This document shows positions 1-10,575 of a DNA stretch of 64,000 bases, in pieces. The notes under the pieces are model-generated. The model had not been told where the DNA came from, did no database searches, and saw only the letters and a program-made list of their open reading frames with translations. The translations under genes were made by a program, and so were the position numbers. Position 1 is the stretch's first letter; each line of letters starts with the position of its first letter. The DNA comes from DATCJA01 sp963734635 (GTDB lineage Bacteria; Acidobacteriota; Vicinamibacteria; Vicinamibacterales; UBA2999), in contig CAVTIA010000014.1 of the NCBI GenBank assembly GCA_963734635.1, positions 806,001 to 870,000 on the forward strand, given 5' to 3'.

Positions 1-606
1 GGCGACATCTCGCGCCTTCTGAAGCCGGGTGAGCTGGACACCGTCATGCAGCCATGGGCAAAGAAGCTGTACGCCGAGCGCAATGCCGTGGATGGACTAG
101 ATCCGTATTTCAGCTGCATGCCTGGAGGGCCGCTCCGAATCACGGGAGGATTCGCGTGGCGTCTGGTCCAGCATCCCACGACGAACACCACACACATCTT
201 CATGCTGCAGGAAGGCAACGCGCACACATACAGGCAAATCTTTCTGGATGGCCGCAAGCACCCGGAGGATCCCAGCCCGACTTGGTACGGACACTCGATC
301 GGTCGATGGGAGGGCGACACACTCGTCGTCGACACAATCGGCCTGAACGACAGGTTCTGGCTCGACCCCGGCGGCACGCCCCATACCGAGAAGCTTCATC
401 TGGTGGAGCGGTACACGCGTACCAACTTCACGACGTTGCGTCGCGAAGTCACCGTCGAAGACCCTGGTGCCTTTACGAGGCCCTTCACGGTTACGTACAC
501 CGCAAGGCTTGGAACGCCCGAAAGCGAGATCCTCGAATACATCTGTATCGAGAACAATCAGTACGGTCTCGCGCAGGGGCTTGCTCTTCCAAACACCAAG
601 AAATAA
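1..606 (+). CDS. GDTLVV-motif secreted protein, 5' end cut off
   Basis: The reading frame is open from the first base, so the N-terminus lies outside the window. Residues aligned with complete paralogues include KPGELDTVMQPWAKK near the start, the core GHSIGRWEGDTLVVDT, then FWLDPGGTPHTEKLH, VTVEDPGAFTRPFTV and the tail YICIENNQYG. The same blocks occur in the genes at 5.5, 14.2, 16.2 and 31.1 kb. The function is unknown; I know of no characterised member. Receptor 1 starts 22 bases after the stop, so the two may be co-transcribed. Unlike several paralogues, it has no DUF6152 gene immediately downstream. Confidence 0.85.
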   Translation, partial: GDISRLLKPGELDTVMQPWAKKLYAERNAVDGLDPYFSCMPGGPLRITGGFAWRLVQHPTTNTTHIFMLQEGNAHTYRQIFLDGRKHPEDPSPTWYGHSIGRWEGDTLVVDTIGLNDRFWLDPGGTPHTEKLHLVERYTRTNFTTLRREVTVEDPGAFTRPFTVTYTARLGTPESEILEYICIENNQYGLAQGLALPNTKK

Positions 607-628
607 GGCGAGGCTCAGGAGGAGTTTC

Positions 629-3600
629 ATGAAGGGCTCGTGCGGGATCGTATCGACAGTTGGTACTGATCGTGTTCGTTGCAGCCTCCACCGCCTGGGC
701 CCAGGCGACCGCACAATTGAGCGGCAGAGTCGCCGACGACAGCGGCGGCGTGCTGCCTGGCGTTACCGTCACCGTCACGCAGACGGATACAGGCTTCACC
801 CGGACCACGGTGACTGACGACGGTGGCGGATACGTGCTGCCGAACCTGCCGCTCGGACCATACCGGCTCGAAGCAATGCTTGCCGGGTTCCGAACCTTCG
901 CGCAGACGGGCATCGTCCTCCAGGTGGGCGCGACGCCCGCGATCAATGTCACGCTGGGGCTCGGCGAGCTGGCCGAGACCGTCACCGTCGAGGCCGCTGC
1001 GCCGCTCGTCGACACACAGAGCGCCGGCATCAGCGAGGTAGTCGAGCAGGAGCGCATCGTCGAGTTGCCGCTGCAGGGACGCCAGGTGACCGACCTGATC
1101 GTCTTCGCCGGTGGCGCCGTTGAAATGGGACGGCCGAACAATCGCAGCTTTCAGGGTGGCGTGAACATCGCGGTTGCCGGCGGGACTGCAGTTCGGCGTG
1201 TCGTACCTCCTGGATGGCGCGTTGCACAACGACCCGCAAAACGCTGCAGGGCTCGCGCTGCCGTTCCCGGACGCTCTTCAGGAGTTCCGCGTCGCGACGA
1301 GCGGGCTGACTGCCGACAACGGGGTGCGATCGGGCGCTTCGGTGAACGCCGTGACGAGGTCGGGGACAAACCGGTATTCCGGCAACGGCTTCGAGTTCTA
1401 CCGCGACGCGAAGTTCAACGCGATCAGCCGCTTTGCCCCAATCGGTCCCGACGGAGAGAAGCAGGACGACGGCCTGACGCGGCACCAGTTTGGGGGCACG
1501 TTCGGTGGACCCGTCATGCGCGACAAGTTGTTCTTCTTCGGCGCCTACCAGCAGACCGAAACGACGCAGCAGCCGGCGCCGCTGCTCGCGCGCGTGCCCA
1601 CGGCGCAGATGCTGGCCGGCGACTTCACGACGTTCGCTTCCGCGGCGTGCCAGGGTGGAGCCGCCGCTACATTGCGAGCACCGTTCGTCGGCAATCGCGT
1701 CAACCCTGCGATGCTCAGCCCTGCTGCGCTCAACCTTGCAGGTCGCCTCCCGAAAACTACGGATCCCTGCGGTGAGACTCTGTATTCGATTCCGCTCGAT
1801 CGCTCGGAAGGGCAGTTTGTCGGCCGCGTTGACTACCAACTGAACGCCAATCACACGATCTTCGGCCGCTACATGGCGACCACCGACAACACGCTGGCCG
1901 CGTTCGCCCGGACCAATAACCCGCTCACGACGACTGAACCGGCGCTCGACAACCTTCAGCAGGCGTTGACGCTCGGTGACACGCAGGTGTTCGGTGCGAA
2001 CGTGGTGAATGCGATTCGGTTTGCCTACACCGATACAGATGTCGATCGGCAGAACGCCTTTTTCGATCCCTCCGACCTTGGAGCGAAGGCCTACAGCTAC
2101 ATCCCGGATCAGATGACGCTGAACGTCACCGGTGGGTTCGACATCGGTGCATCAACGGCGGCAAAGGGCATTGCGAACAACCAGACCTACGCGTTCAACG
2201 ACGACCTGTCGATCGTGAAGGGGAGCCACCAGCTCGGTATGGGCGTCAATGTCGCGTACTGGAAGGTTGATCAACAGACGTGGGCGCGCGGTTCGGGCCA
2301 GTGGACCTTCACCGGGCAGGCCACGGGTCTTGGCATGGCGGACTTTCTGCTCGGGCGTGTCACCGTGCTCGATCATTCCGGCCTGACGGGCATCACATTC
2401 GACCAGCGATACCTGGGCGCCTATCTTCAAGACACCTGGCGTGCGAATCGCCGAATCACGATCAACGCTGGTGTCCGCTGGGAACCGTTCTTCAGCCAGA
2501 ACCTGCTGCGCGGCGCCGTCACCAGGTTCGATCGGGAGGACTTCAGGCGCAACGTCATCAGCACGGGGTTCAAGAACGCGCCTGCTGGCCTGATCTATCC
2601 CGGCGATCCCGGCTTCCCCGATGGGTCGACCGGTTTGAACACGAAGTGGATGAACTTCGCGCCGCGCGCGGGCATCGGCTGGGACGTGCACGGCGACGGA
2701 CGTCTCGCCGTTCGATCGTCGTACGGTCTCTCATACGACTATCCCACCGGCGAGTTCATGTCGAATCCGGCGGCCGCACCGCCGTACGGCAATCGCATCC
2801 GGCTGACAGATCCACCCGGAGGCTTTGACGATCCGTATGGGCATCTGCCGGGTGGAGATCCTCATCCGATCGTCCCGGGTCCCGACACGGTTTTCCCGGC
2901 TTCGGGAACGTTTGCCTCGATCGACCCGGATCTCAACGCCCCGCGCATCCAGTCGTGGAACGTGACCGTCGAGCAGCAGCTCGGCACGAACTGGCAGGTG
3001 TCGGCGAGCTACCTGGGACGCTACTCGGATCGGCTCTGGGGCTTCAACGCGGTGAACTACGGCGTCTTCATGGGACTGGGTCCGTGCACGATCAACGGCG
3101 TGGCGTTCACGGTGTGCACGACGAACGGAAACCTGCAGCAGCGGCGTGTGCTTTCGCTGGCGAACGAGAATCCGAGGTCCGCCGCGCTGATCGGCATCCT
3201 CGACGAGTACACCAACGACGGCGACCAGAGCTATCGCGGCATGCGTCTGTCGGTGCAACGCCGCGCGACGACGGGCCTCAGCTTCAGCGCGAACTATACG
3301 CTGTCGCGTTGCTACGGGCTCGAGATGGGGACGGCGGCGCAGTTCGGCGCCACGTACACGGATCCCACCAACCCCGACAATGATCGCGGCTACTGCGATC
3401 AGGATCGCACCCATATCGCGAACGCCACGGTCGGCATCGAGACGCCGGAGTTCGGAAACGCGGTTCTGCGTGCGATCGCATCCAACTGGGGCGTGTCAGC
3501 CATCCTGACCGCACGTTCGGGCGCGCGGCTGAGCGTGATTACGGGCGTCGATACTGCTTTCAGCGGCATCAGCAACCAGCGTGCGAACCAGGTTTCCGAC

Positions 3601-3955
3601 AGTATTTACGGCAACACGCAGGAGGATGCGCAGGGGCGCCTTGCAAATTACCTGAACCGCGACGCATTCGCGGTGCCGACTTCCGGGCAGTGTCGGCACG
3701 AGCGTGCGAAACGGGGTTGTCGGTCCGAGCTACTGGAACGGCGTCAGCGTCGCGTTGCGGCGGCTGATTTCGCTGACCGGCACGCAGAACATCGAGCTGC
3801 GGATCGAGGCCTTCAATTTGCTGAACAGTTTCAGTTGGGGCACTCCGGCGGCGGGCAGCCCGACGGTGAACCTGGCATCCGGCCAGTTCGGACGGATCAC
3901 CACACAGCAGGGCGATCCGCGCATCATGCAGTTCGGGATCAAATACGCGTTCTGA
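629..3955 (+). CDS. Oar-type TonB-dependent receptor 1 (three frameshifts)
   Basis: Large outer-membrane receptor of about 1,110 residues. Order: signal peptide ending TAWAQ, carboxypeptidase regulatory-like domain (about residues 25-110, QLSGRVADDSGGVLPGV), plug-like region with VSYLLDGALHN and GTFGGPVMRDKLFFFGAYQ, long beta-barrel, and the C-terminal MQFGIKYAF with terminal Phe typical of BAM substrates. Predicted role is TonB-driven uptake of an unknown ligand. The start ATG at 629 is chosen because AGGAGGAG lies at 617-624, but that ATG is one base out of frame; removing one G near 634 gives MKARAG leading into the signal peptide. Further +1 shifts lie near 1186 and near 3677-3690. Each is a single-base insertion and the rest is clean, so sequencing error is as likely as decay. 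Confidence 0.85.
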
Positions 3956-4075
3956 ATCGGGGATCGGGGATCCGGGATCGGGGATCGGGGATCGGATCCC
4001 GTCGGATCCCAGCATTTGCGGATCCCTCCGGATCCCCGATCCCGGATCCCGGATCCCCGATCCCCGATCCCGACT
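3956..4075. repeat. GGATC-type tandem and inverted repeat between convergent genes
   Basis: Copies of GGGATCGGGGATCC on the left are mirrored by GGATCCCCGATCCC on the right. The whole spacer between the receptor 1 stop and the cytochrome stop can fold into a long hairpin. Its position between two convergent stops fits a bidirectional terminator. No gene is present. Confidence 0.8.
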
Positions 4076-5242
4076 CTAGTTCCCCTTGAACGGCGCGGGC
4101 CTGGCGAAGCGGGTCGCGTTGATCGCCGTGTTCGGCTGAATTTCGTTCAGCACGATCGTGTTCTGACCGTCGGTCCAGGTCAGGACCATTCGGAACGGCA
4201 TTTTCACGCCCGCTACATCCCGGTAGTCGCCGTATTCGAACTGCATCGGCACTGTGCCGACCGCGGTTCTGTTCCAGCGCACGATCCTGACGAGCAGGCC
4301 TGCGTCATCGAAGTAGAAATTCACCGGCAGCTGTCCGGCGTTCTGCCCCTGCAGGAGCTGCACGACATTGCCGTCGATCGTCGTGCTGCTTATCTGCCAC
4401 TGCGTGAAGGCGGGCCGGATGTTCGTTGGAAACAGCTGCATCGCCTCGAGCCTGGCGGCTTCGAGGTTGCCGCCGGTCAGCGTGAGGAGAGGGAGCGGGC
4501 GCCATCCTTCGGCGGCCCATGCCGCACGGCCATCGAATGTCTTGGTTGCGTCTCCCTCGGGTGTGCGCACGACCTGCGTCCGCTGGTTCGGGGCTCTGGC
4601 GGTGATCTCAATCGGGAACGCGTTCCCGCCGGTGTTGAATCCTTCGTAGGTGCCGCGCGCCACGAAACCGCTGACGGCTGCAAGCCGCTGTGATCCACCG
4701 AGCCCCTGAATGTACTTGTCGAACACCTGCTCCACTGTTGTTCGCGTGTCCGGGAAGATGCGCATCGAGTTTGGATCGTCCACCACCTCGCCGTACTGCA
4801 GCGCCAGGTTCGGGATAAATTCAGGTCGGTTCTTCGCGTTGTGGCAGGTAAAGCAGCTGACGCGCGGTTGCCCGCCGAAGTAGTTCTTGTTGATCGTGTT
4901 CATCATCACGATCATCTGGCGGGCGCGCTGGATGAGCGGCGTCGACTCGGCGAATGCAGCGCGATTGGTGTAGATGTCGCCGGAGTGACAACTGACGCAG
5001 TCGTACCCGAGCGACGCGGCGAACATCCCCATCGTGTCCATGAATTCGTCTACGGGAATACCCTTGAGCACCTGAATATTCTTGAAGACGGCGTCCGACA
5101 TCAGCGGTCCCTGATCCACGCCAGCCTGTGCCGCCTGAGCGGACCCACCGGCGCGAAGGCTGGCCGCCGCCACAAGGATCACGAGGCATGCGCCTGCCGC
5201 CGCCGTGGCATATCGGGTCGCGCGTCGCACTCCAAGGCTCAT
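4076..5242 (-). CDS. Diheme cytochrome, reaction-centre cytochrome c subunit type, paralogue 1
   Basis: 388 residues. Signal or anchor segment, then KNIQVLKGIPVDEFMDTMG, first haem motif CVSCH (about residue 81), second haem motif CFTCH (about 129), then a C-terminal beta-rich region of about 200 residues (GTYEGFNTG, FDGRAAWAAEGW, DYRDVAGVKMPF) resembling lipoprotein-sorting-like domains. Three paralogues lie at 6.8, 49.4 and 58.6 kb. Family names refer to PF02276, but two haems and the added C-terminal domain make a photosynthetic role unlikely; periplasmic electron transfer is inferred. The ATG is preceded by GGAAGGGAG. It is divergent from the 5.47 kb gene across a 226-base spacer. Confidence 0.85.
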   Translation of the reverse strand: MSLGVRRATRYATAAAGACLVILVAAASLRAGGSAQAAQAGVDQGPLMSDAVFKNIQVLKGIPVDEFMDTMGMFAASLGYDCVSCHSGDIYTNRAAFAESTPLIQRARQMIVMMNTINKNYFGGQPRVSCFTCHNAKNRPEFIPNLALQYGEVVDDPNSMRIFPDTRTTVEQVFDKYIQGLGGSQRLAAVSGFVARGTYEGFNTGGNAFPIEITARAPNQRTQVVRTPEGDATKTFDGRAAWAAEGWRPLPLLTLTGGNLEAARLEAMQLFPTNIRPAFTQWQISSTTIDGNVVQLLQGQNAGQLPVNFYFDDAGLLVRIVRWNRTAVGTVPMQFEYGDYRDVAGVKMPFRMVLTWTDGQNTIVLNEIQPNTAINATRFARPAPFKGN

Positions 5243-5397
5243 GTGGTCTCCCTTCCTGAACGTGAGCTATTCTCGCTTGGAACCGTATAGCGGTCCAAGA
5301 GATCGGCGCTGTCGAGCGAAAAGATCCCGCACTGAACTGCGATATACTCCGCCCGATTCACGCCGCCACGTGGCGAATGCGGCCAAGAAGATTCTGC

Positions 5398-5451
5398 CTA
5401 GCGAGGCGGAGCCGCCGGTTCAATCGCGGGTCTGAGGCGCAGCCTCGCTAG
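5398..5451. repeat. CTAGCGAGGC inverted repeat
   Basis: Arms CTAGCGAGGC (5398-5407) and GCCTCGCTAG (5442-5451) bracket a GC-rich middle, just before the ribosome binding site of the 5.47 kb gene. A close relative with arms GCTAGCAAGGC/GCCTTGCTAGC lies at 33823-33882. About 100 bases upstream a TAGCGGTCC fragment recalls the composite element described at 18.3 kb. Confidence 0.75.
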
Positions 5452-5468
5452 CGTTGAGGAGGATTGAG

Positions 5469-6323
5469 GTGCGCAAGGTTGTCCTTCTGGCGATGTTCCT
5501 GGGATTCACGCTGTCGCTTCCAGCGCAAGAACAGCCGCGCTCGCCGGCGCAGCCTCCGGCTGGCTTGTTCACGCCGCTTGCCGGCGAGTTCACACCCGTG
5601 GCACCAGCAGACCTCGCGTCGCGGCCGGCGCCGCGGCTGTTCGATGGCACTCCGGATATTTCCGGGCCGTGGGTCGGTGGTGGTTCGAACGACGACATCG
5701 AGCGCGAAGGCGGGTTGAAGCCGGGTGAGATACCGCTGTTGCCGTGGGCCAAGGCTTTGCGGGACTCGCGCAAGGAAGAAGACGAGCCATATCTGTACTG
5801 CACGCCCATGAGTGTGCCGCGTATGAATCCGTATCCATGGCGGTTCGTGCAGTCCTACACGGCGCAGGGGCCGACGCACATCTTCGTGGTGCACGAGAAC
5901 GGAGATGCGGGCTCCATCCGTCAGATCTTCATGGATGGCCGCGGCCACCCCGACGATCTGATCCCGTCCTGGTGGGGCCACTCGATCGGGAAATGGGAGG
6001 ACGACACGCTCGTCATCGACACCATCGGTTACAACGACAAGTTCTGGTTCGACAGCCGCGGCACGCCGCACACCGAGCAGTTGCATACGATCGAGCGGTG
6101 GACGCGAATCAACTGGGGCACGTTGACTCACGACTTCACGCTGGACGACCCTGGAGCGTTCTCCCGTCCCGTGCACTTCCAGTTCGTCGCGCGCGCGGTG
6201 CCCCCCGGCCACGAGCTGATGGAATTCATCTGCACGGAGAACAATCAATACGGCATCGCCGCCGGCATCGAGAACATCTACCGGGAAAAGGGCTACGGGC
6301 TCGAGAAACCTGACGCCAAATAG
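5469..6323 (+). CDS. GDTLVV-motif secreted protein
   Basis: 284 residues. Sec signal MRKVVLLAMFLG ending SLPAQ, then a mature part with GGLKPGEIPLLPWAKAL, an IFVVHENGDAGSIRQIFMDG block, the core GHSIGKWEDDTLVIDTIGYND, PHTEQLHTIERWTR, LDDPGAFSRPV and the tail FICTENNQYG. Function unknown; the pattern suggests a beta-rich extracytoplasmic protein. The GTG at 5469 is preferred because GAGGAGG sits six bases upstream. A DUF6152 gene follows after 10 bases, with its ribosome binding site overlapping this stop codon, so the two are very likely translated as a pair. Similar pairs recur in the window. Confidence 0.85.
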   Translation: MRKVVLLAMFLGFTLSLPAQEQPRSPAQPPAGLFTPLAGEFTPVAPADLASRPAPRLFDGTPDISGPWVGGGSNDDIEREGGLKPGEIPLLPWAKALRDSRKEEDEPYLYCTPMSVPRMNPYPWRFVQSYTAQGPTHIFVVHENGDAGSIRQIFMDGRGHPDDLIPSWWGHSIGKWEDDTLVIDTIGYNDKFWFDSRGTPHTEQLHTIERWTRINWGTLTHDFTLDDPGAFSRPVHFQFVARAVPPGHELMEFICTENNQYGIAAGIENIYREKGYGLEKPDAK

Positions 6324-6333
6324 GAGGCGCGGC

Positions 6334-6732
6334 ATGAGAACGAGGTTGCTGACGATCGCGGTGGTCCTTCTTCCATGGGTTCCCGCCGCGGCGCATCACT
6401 CCTTCGAAGTCGAGTACGACCCGAAGAAGCCGATCGAGGCGGTTGGCGTCATCTCGAAAGTCGAATGGACGAACCCGCACATGCGCGTCTACGTGGACGT
6501 CACCGATGAGAAAGGTGTCGTAACGACCTGGAACCTGGAGCTGGGGAGTCCAAACAGCGTGCTGCGGCGCGGCTGGAAGCGATCTGATCTGCAGATTGGC
6601 GAAAAAGTCACCTTCAAGGGATTCGGCGGCAGGAAGATCCTCACGCGCGCCGTCGCGGATGCGATTACGCTGTCGGACGGGCGCGCATTCACCGGAGCGT
6701 CCGGTGCGCCCGATATCGCACGTCCGCAGTGA
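6334..6732 (+). CDS. DUF6152 family protein, copy 1
   Basis: 132 residues with a signal peptide ending PAAA, followed at once by HHSFEVEYDPKKPIEAVG and then VEWTNPHMRVYVDV, the two blocks I associate with DUF6152. The mature HH start, the NPH motif and a compact beta pattern (VTTWNLELGS, KVTFKGFGGRKI) are shared with six more copies in this window. The role is unknown; the exposed histidines could bind a metal, which is inference only. AGGAGG at 6322-6327 sets the ATG. A diheme cytochrome follows 57 bases later on the same strand. Confidence 0.88.
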   Translation: MRTRLLTIAVVLLPWVPAAAHHSFEVEYDPKKPIEAVGVISKVEWTNPHMRVYVDVTDEKGVVTTWNLELGSPNSVLRRGWKRSDLQIGEKVTFKGFGGRKILTRAVADAITLSDGRAFTGASGAPDIARPQ

Positions 6733-6789
6733 GGACCCCCACGTCTTGCGGCTGAAGCGTCGCGCCGGCCTATACCCTCGGAGGAAAGC

Positions 6790-7947
6790 ATGATGTTCCG
6801 GTGGAGGCGAGTGATCCTCGCCGCCGCGGCGGCACTATTCGTGTACTCGATCGGCGTGCGATCGATTTCCACTGTCGCGGCGGCCGGTCAGGGTGCGCAG
6901 GCACAGAGCCCGCCCATGGCGGAAAACGTCTTCAAGAACATTCAGGTTCTGAAAGGCATTCCGGCAGATGAATTCATGGACACGATGGGGATGTTCGCGT
7001 CCTCGCTGCTGTTCGACTGCACGGGATGCCACGTCCAGGATATTTTGACCAATCGCGACGCGTTCGCTACGTCCACCCCGCGCATCCAGCGGGCCCGGCA
7101 GATGGTGGTGATGGTGAACACGATCAACAAGAACTTCTTCGCCGGGCAGCCGCGCGTGACGTGCTTCACCTGCCACCGCGGCGCCGACAGTCCGGAAGTG
7201 ATACCGGATCTCGCACTCCAGTACGGCGACGTCCCCGATGAAAACCCGAATGCCATGAGGATCTTCCCGGACGCGCGGCTATCGGCCGACAAGATCTTCG
7301 GACGGTACATCGAGGCGATCGGCGGCAGCACCCGTGTGAGCGGGTTGACGAGCTTTGTCGCCACGGGCACGTACGCCGGCTTCAACACGAGCGACGCGAA
7401 GGTCCCGATAGAGATTTACGCGAAGGCCCCCGACCAGCGTACGCAGCTGGTTCGCACCTTCGAGGGAGATGCCGTCAAGACCTACGACGGCCGGAGCGCC
7501 TGGGCTGCTGAAGGATGGAGGCAGATTCCGCTGATGACCTTCACGGGTGGCAACCTGACCGGCGCGCGTTTCGAGGCGATCATGTCGTTTCCGGCGGGCA
7601 TCCAGAAAGCGTATGCGCAGTGGCAGGCGATGCCGATCACACTTGATGGTCGTAACGTCCAGGTGTTACAGGGAACCAATCCCGGAGAGCTTCCTGTGAA
7701 CGTCTACTTCGACGAGGAGTCAGGGCTGCTCGTGCGCACGCTTCGATGGAGCAGGACCGTGGTCGGCACCATCCCGACGCAGACCGACTACTCCGACTAT
7801 CGCGACGTCGGGGGGATCAAGATGCCGTTTCACATGCGCGTCACCTGGACCAACGGGCAGAACATGATCGAGCTGGCGGAAGTGCGTTCGAACGCCTCCA
7901 TCGACGCCGCGCGCTTTGCGAGACCGGCGCCATTCAAGCCGAAATAG
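6790..7947 (+). CDS. Diheme cytochrome, reaction-centre cytochrome c subunit type, paralogue 2
   Basis: 385 residues and intact. The N-terminal hydrophobic segment (about residues 8-30) is a signal or uncleaved anchor. The block ENVFKNIQVLKGIP is followed by haem motifs CTGCH (77-81) and CFTCH (125-129). The C-terminal half contains GTYAGFNTSDAKVPIEIYAK, TYDGRSAWAAEGW and DYRDVGGIKMPFHM, closely matching paralogue 1. GGAGG precedes the start, which could be either of two adjacent ATGs. Being downstream of a GDTLVV/DUF6152 pair suggests one transcript, and a role receiving or delivering electrons in the same process is plausible. Confidence 0.88.
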   Translation: MMFRWRRVILAAAAALFVYSIGVRSISTVAAAGQGAQAQSPPMAENVFKNIQVLKGIPADEFMDTMGMFASSLLFDCTGCHVQDILTNRDAFATSTPRIQRARQMVVMVNTINKNFFAGQPRVTCFTCHRGADSPEVIPDLALQYGDVPDENPNAMRIFPDARLSADKIFGRYIEAIGGSTRVSGLTSFVATGTYAGFNTSDAKVPIEIYAKAPDQRTQLVRTFEGDAVKTYDGRSAWAAEGWRQIPLMTFTGGNLTGARFEAIMSFPAGIQKAYAQWQAMPITLDGRNVQVLQGTNPGELPVNVYFDEESGLLVRTLRWSRTVVGTIPTQTDYSDYRDVGGIKMPFHMRVTWTNGQNMIELAEVRSNASIDAARFARPAPFKPK

Positions 7948-7997
7948 ACGGTTGGACGCGCCGCTGGCGATAGACTAGCCCAGGGCGTTGGAGCGAG

Positions 7998-10560
7998 ATG
8001 CGAACCAATTTCCCCGTCTTGGTGGTCCTTGCCTCTGCCGGGCTGCTGTGGGGTGTGTACACCGCCGCGCCCATAGCGGCGCCGCGGGCCGCCCCGCAGA
8101 CTCCTGCCGTCCGCGAGGTTGCTTCTGTACCGCGTGCCTCGACGGCCGCAGCGTCGAAGGAACTAATCGACCGCTTCTGTCTCGGCTGCCATAACGAGAA
8201 GGCTCGGGCGGCAGGCGTCGACTCGGCGCGGAAGCTTGCGCTCGACACGCTCGATGTCGTGCGCGTCGAGCGCGACGCGCGAGCGTGGGAGCTCGTGGCC
8301 CGCAAGTTGCGCGCGGGCATGATGCCGCCTCCGGGGTTGCCCCGCCCCGACCGCGCGAACCTTGACTCATTGATCAACTGGCTCGAGAACGAGCTGGATC
8401 GCACCGCGACTCCCTACACGCCGCCTCCGGGACTGCACCGGCTGAACCGCACCGAGTACGCCAATGCGGTGCTCGATCTGCTCGACCTGCCGATCGATCC
8501 GGCGAAGTACTTGCCGTCGGACGATTCGACCTCCGGGTTCGACAACGTTGCCGGCGCGCTTGGGATCTCATCAACGCTCGTCGAGGCTTACGTCCTGGCG
8601 GCCCAGAAGATCGCCAGGCTTGCGCTCGGCGTTCCGGAGCCGCCGACACTCGCGATCTATCGACCTCGAGAGGACACGTCGCAGGACTATCACATCGAGG
8701 GCCTGCCGTTCGGAACGCGCGGTGGGATGCTCGTCGACCACGTGTTTCCGTCCGACGGCGAGTACACCATCACGGTCACACCAATTTTCGGCGACAACAT
8801 GTCGCCCGCCGGTTTTGGTTCGGTGCCCTGCGAGCGGGTCGCGTTCCTGCTCGATAGCGAACGGCTGGCGCTCGTCGACTGGAATGGGGGCGGACGGCTC
8901 CCGCCCGCCGATTGTCGCGGACGACGGCAGGGGGCCGTGCGAGCAGGCCAGGCGGGGCCGGAGGCGTTCTTCGGGGGGGCGGATGGCGCGCCGATGCGCG
9001 TCCGGTTTAAAGCCACCGCCGGGCCGCACCGCGTGGGTGCGACCTTCCTCGCCACGCACTACGCGCCGCTGCTCGATCTGGATCGCCACTTCCGGCGTTC
9101 CACGATCCAGACGGGGCCGACCCCTGGGTACTCGTTCTTTCCGCACGTCGGCACCATTCGGATCGAAGGGCCATTCAATGCCACACCCGCCATCGATTCG
9201 CCGAGCCGGCGGAGGGTTCTCCTGTGCAAACCGGCCCGGGCCGCCGACGAGATGCCGTGCGCTCGCAAGATTCTCGGCGCAGTCGCCGCCCGCGCCTTCA
9301 GGCGTCCAGCGACCGATGGCGATGTCGACCTGCTCATGCCGTTCTACCAGGAGGGACGGCGCGGCAAGGATTTCGAGGTCGGGATTGAAACAGCGCTCTC
9401 GCGCATTCTCGCGTCGCCACAGTTCATCTACAGAATCGAGGAAGAGCCGCCCGGGCTCTCGTCGGGTCAACCCTATCGGATCAGCGACATCGATCTCGCG
9501 TCGCGCCTCTCGTTCTTCCTGTGGAGCAGTCCGCCAGACAACGATCTGCTTGCCGCGGCTCGCCAGCGCCGCCTGAGTGATCCTGTCGTTCTCGAGCAGC
9601 AGGTGCGGCGGATGCTGAAGCACCCGAAGGCCAGAGCATTGACCGTGAACTTCGCCGGCCAGTGGCTGAATCTTGCGTGGTCTCGACAGCGTAGTTCCGG
9701 TGGCGGCGCTGTACCCTGACTTCGACGACCCGCTCCGCCAGGCCATGCGAACCGAGGTCGAGATGCTCTTCGACAGCATCATCCGAGAGGACCGGAGCGT
9801 CATCGATCTCCTCACCGCCAACTACACGTTCGTCAACGAGCGGCTGGCCCGGCACTACGGCATCCCGCACGTCTATGGCAGCCATTTCAGGCGCGTCGAG
9901 CTCGGTCCTGGCATGGAAATCCGACGAGGGCTGCTCGGCAAGGGCGCGTTTCTTACAACTACGTCGAAGCCTGAAAGAACGTCGCCCGTCACCAGGGGCA
10001 AGTGGATCATGACCAATATCCTGGGCGTGAGCCCGCCCGATCCACCCCCCGACGTGCCGCCGCTGCCGGCGCGCGCGACCGACGTGCGAGGCAACGCGGC
10101 GGAGCCGTCGATGCGCGACAAGATGCTCGAGCATCGGGTGCGCCCCGACTGCGTCCAGTGCCACCGGCTCATGGATCCAATCGGGTTTTCCCTGGAGAAC
10201 TTTGACGCGATTGGCCTGTGGCGCAGCGATGACGAAGGGACGCGGATTGATGCCTCGGCGGATCTCTTCGATGGCACGAAGGTCGACGGTGCGGCCGATC
10301 TGCAGGCGTGGCTCACCGGCTACTCGGAGCAGTTCGCCCGCGTAACGATTGAGAAGCTCATGACGTACGCCCTCGGACGCGGCCTGGCGCATCAGGATAT
10401 GCCTGCCGTGCGCGCGATCGCCCGCGACACGGCGCGCCAGGGTCATCGTTTCTCTGCACTCGTACTCGGCATTGTCAAGAGCCTGCCGTTCCAGATGAAC
10501 GTGAAGTCACGACAGGATGCAGGCGTCGTGAGCGACGCGTCCACTCGTTCGAATCCCTGA
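7998..10560 (+). CDS. DUF1587/DUF1592/DUF1588/DUF1585 exported cytochrome-like protein (one frameshift)
   Basis: About 853 residues over two frames. N-terminal signal, then a Planctomycete-type haem motif CLGCHNEK (about residue 59), MMPPPGLPRP, a DUF1587-like stretch LHRLNRTEYANAVLDLL, a DUF1592-like middle, then RGLLGKGAFLTTTSKPERTSPV and NILGVSPPDPPPDVPPLP (DUF1588), and CVQCHRLMDPIGFSLENFD with a second CxxCH (DUF1585). The frame breaks near 9672; removing one T from CTTGCGTGG gives LNLRGLDSVVPVAALYPDFD and restores the protein. It is followed 15 bases later by its usual partner, a DUF1552 protein. Known members are exported; their substrate is not established. Confidence 0.88.
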
Positions 10561-10575
10561 GAAGGTGGCGCAGAT

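Noticed and set aside
629..3955. Programmed ribosomal frameshifting in the receptor genes
   Set aside because: Break sites share no slippery heptamer or following structure, and they differ in place among paralogues. Random indels explain them better.
4076..5242. Photosynthesis locus suggested by the 'reaction-centre cytochrome' type
   Set aside because: No reaction-centre, light-harvesting or pigment gene is in the window; only the haem domain type is shared.
8571..9821. 416-codon minus-strand frame opposite the DUF1592 gene
   Set aside because: Antisense shadow: no signal, no family motif, and the plus strand is clearly coding, including across the frameshift.
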